From Pseudomonadota bacterium (GTDB taxonomy: Bacteria > Pseudomonadota > Gammaproteobacteria > Burkholderiales > Ferrovaceae): a stretch of DNA of 5,748 nt. Position 1 is the first letter of the stretch. Each line of letters starts with the position of its first letter. Below are positions 5,594-5,748 of this stretch, in pieces. The notes under the pieces were generated by a model. That model was not told the DNA's origin, searched no databases, and saw only the letters and a program-made list of their open reading frames with translations. Both the position numbers and the translations under genes were made by a program. The stretch spans positions 1 to 5,748 of the forward strand of contig JAJZHC010000091.1 in the NCBI GenBank assembly GCA_021804705.1. Direction: 5' to 3'.

Positions 5594-5748
5594 ATGGTCC
5601 GTCCCCAGACATTTCAACGCATGACCCGCTGGTTGCTGCTGAGCTTCCTGTTCCAGGCCTTTTTGGTCTCTGGCGCGTTTGCACGACTGCAGCAGGGGGA
5701 CGACGCTCACCGTATACAGATTTGTTCCGCGTCCGGACTTCAATGGGT
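5594..5748 (+). CDS. Small exported DUF2946-like protein, 3'-truncated by window edge
   Basis: Fifty-one codons are visible before the right edge. A basic start (residues 1-12) is followed by a hydrophobic stretch (13-30) ending in GAFA, which looks like a cleavable signal peptide. A segment ICSASGLQW (43-51) then resembles the conserved Cys-Ser/Thr-Ala-x-Gly-hydrophobic stretch of DUF2946 proteins of proteobacteria. Their function is not established, although they often occur near metal-transport genes. No ribosome binding site precedes ATG 5594 or the in-frame ATG at 5621, so the start is open. The assignment rests on a short match. Confidence 0.6.
   Translation, partial: MVRPQTFQRMTRWLLLSFLFQAFLVSGAFARLQQGDDAHRIQICSASGLQW

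Noticed and set aside
1..5748. Mobile elements, CRISPR arrays, tRNA or rRNA genes
   Set aside because: No transposase-like frame, regularly spaced repeat, or tRNA/rRNA-like sequence was seen on either strand.

Overview
The window reads as moderately GC-rich proteobacterial DNA, all of it transcribed on the + strand. I infer a facultatively anaerobic betaproteobacterium. The reasons are the dihydrolipoyl-dehydrogenase subtype, the DUF2946-type reading frame, the FNR-type regulator and the Tat-exported iron-sulfur protein. No sequence here fixes the genus, so treat the taxonomy as inference.

Layout: (1) 2-1183 is the 3' part of a flavin disulfide oxidoreductase (dihydrolipoyl dehydrogenase family) whose N-terminus lies outside the window. 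(2) 1184-1311 is a 128-base intergenic region with two tandem FNR-type boxes, a -10-like hexamer at exactly the right distance, and a ribosome binding site. (3) 1312-4808 is a tight four-gene set. It encodes a hexaheme cytochrome c, a four-cluster [4Fe-4S] protein with a twin-arginine signal, an NrfD/PsrC-type integral membrane subunit, and a single-heme cytochrome c lipoprotein. (4) 4859-5575 encodes a Crp/Fnr-family regulator with FNR-like cysteines and an FNR-like recognition helix. (5) 5594 to the end is the start of a small exported DUF2946-like protein behind an extended -10 promoter.

How they fit together: the NrfC-like and NrfD-like subunits resemble the quinone-reactive pair found in Nrf, Psr, Qrc and alternative complex III assemblies. 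The hexaheme protein and the heme lipoprotein would carry electrons on the periplasmic side. No molybdopterin enzyme, nitrite reductase or other terminal reductase is encoded here. The locus therefore looks like a compact membrane quinone/cytochrome c electron-transfer complex whose partner is encoded elsewhere. The FNR-type boxes in front of the operon and the FNR-type gene directly behind it suggest oxygen-responsive control by a neighbouring regulator. The subunit families are known. The exact combination, its partner and its direction of electron flow are the open points.
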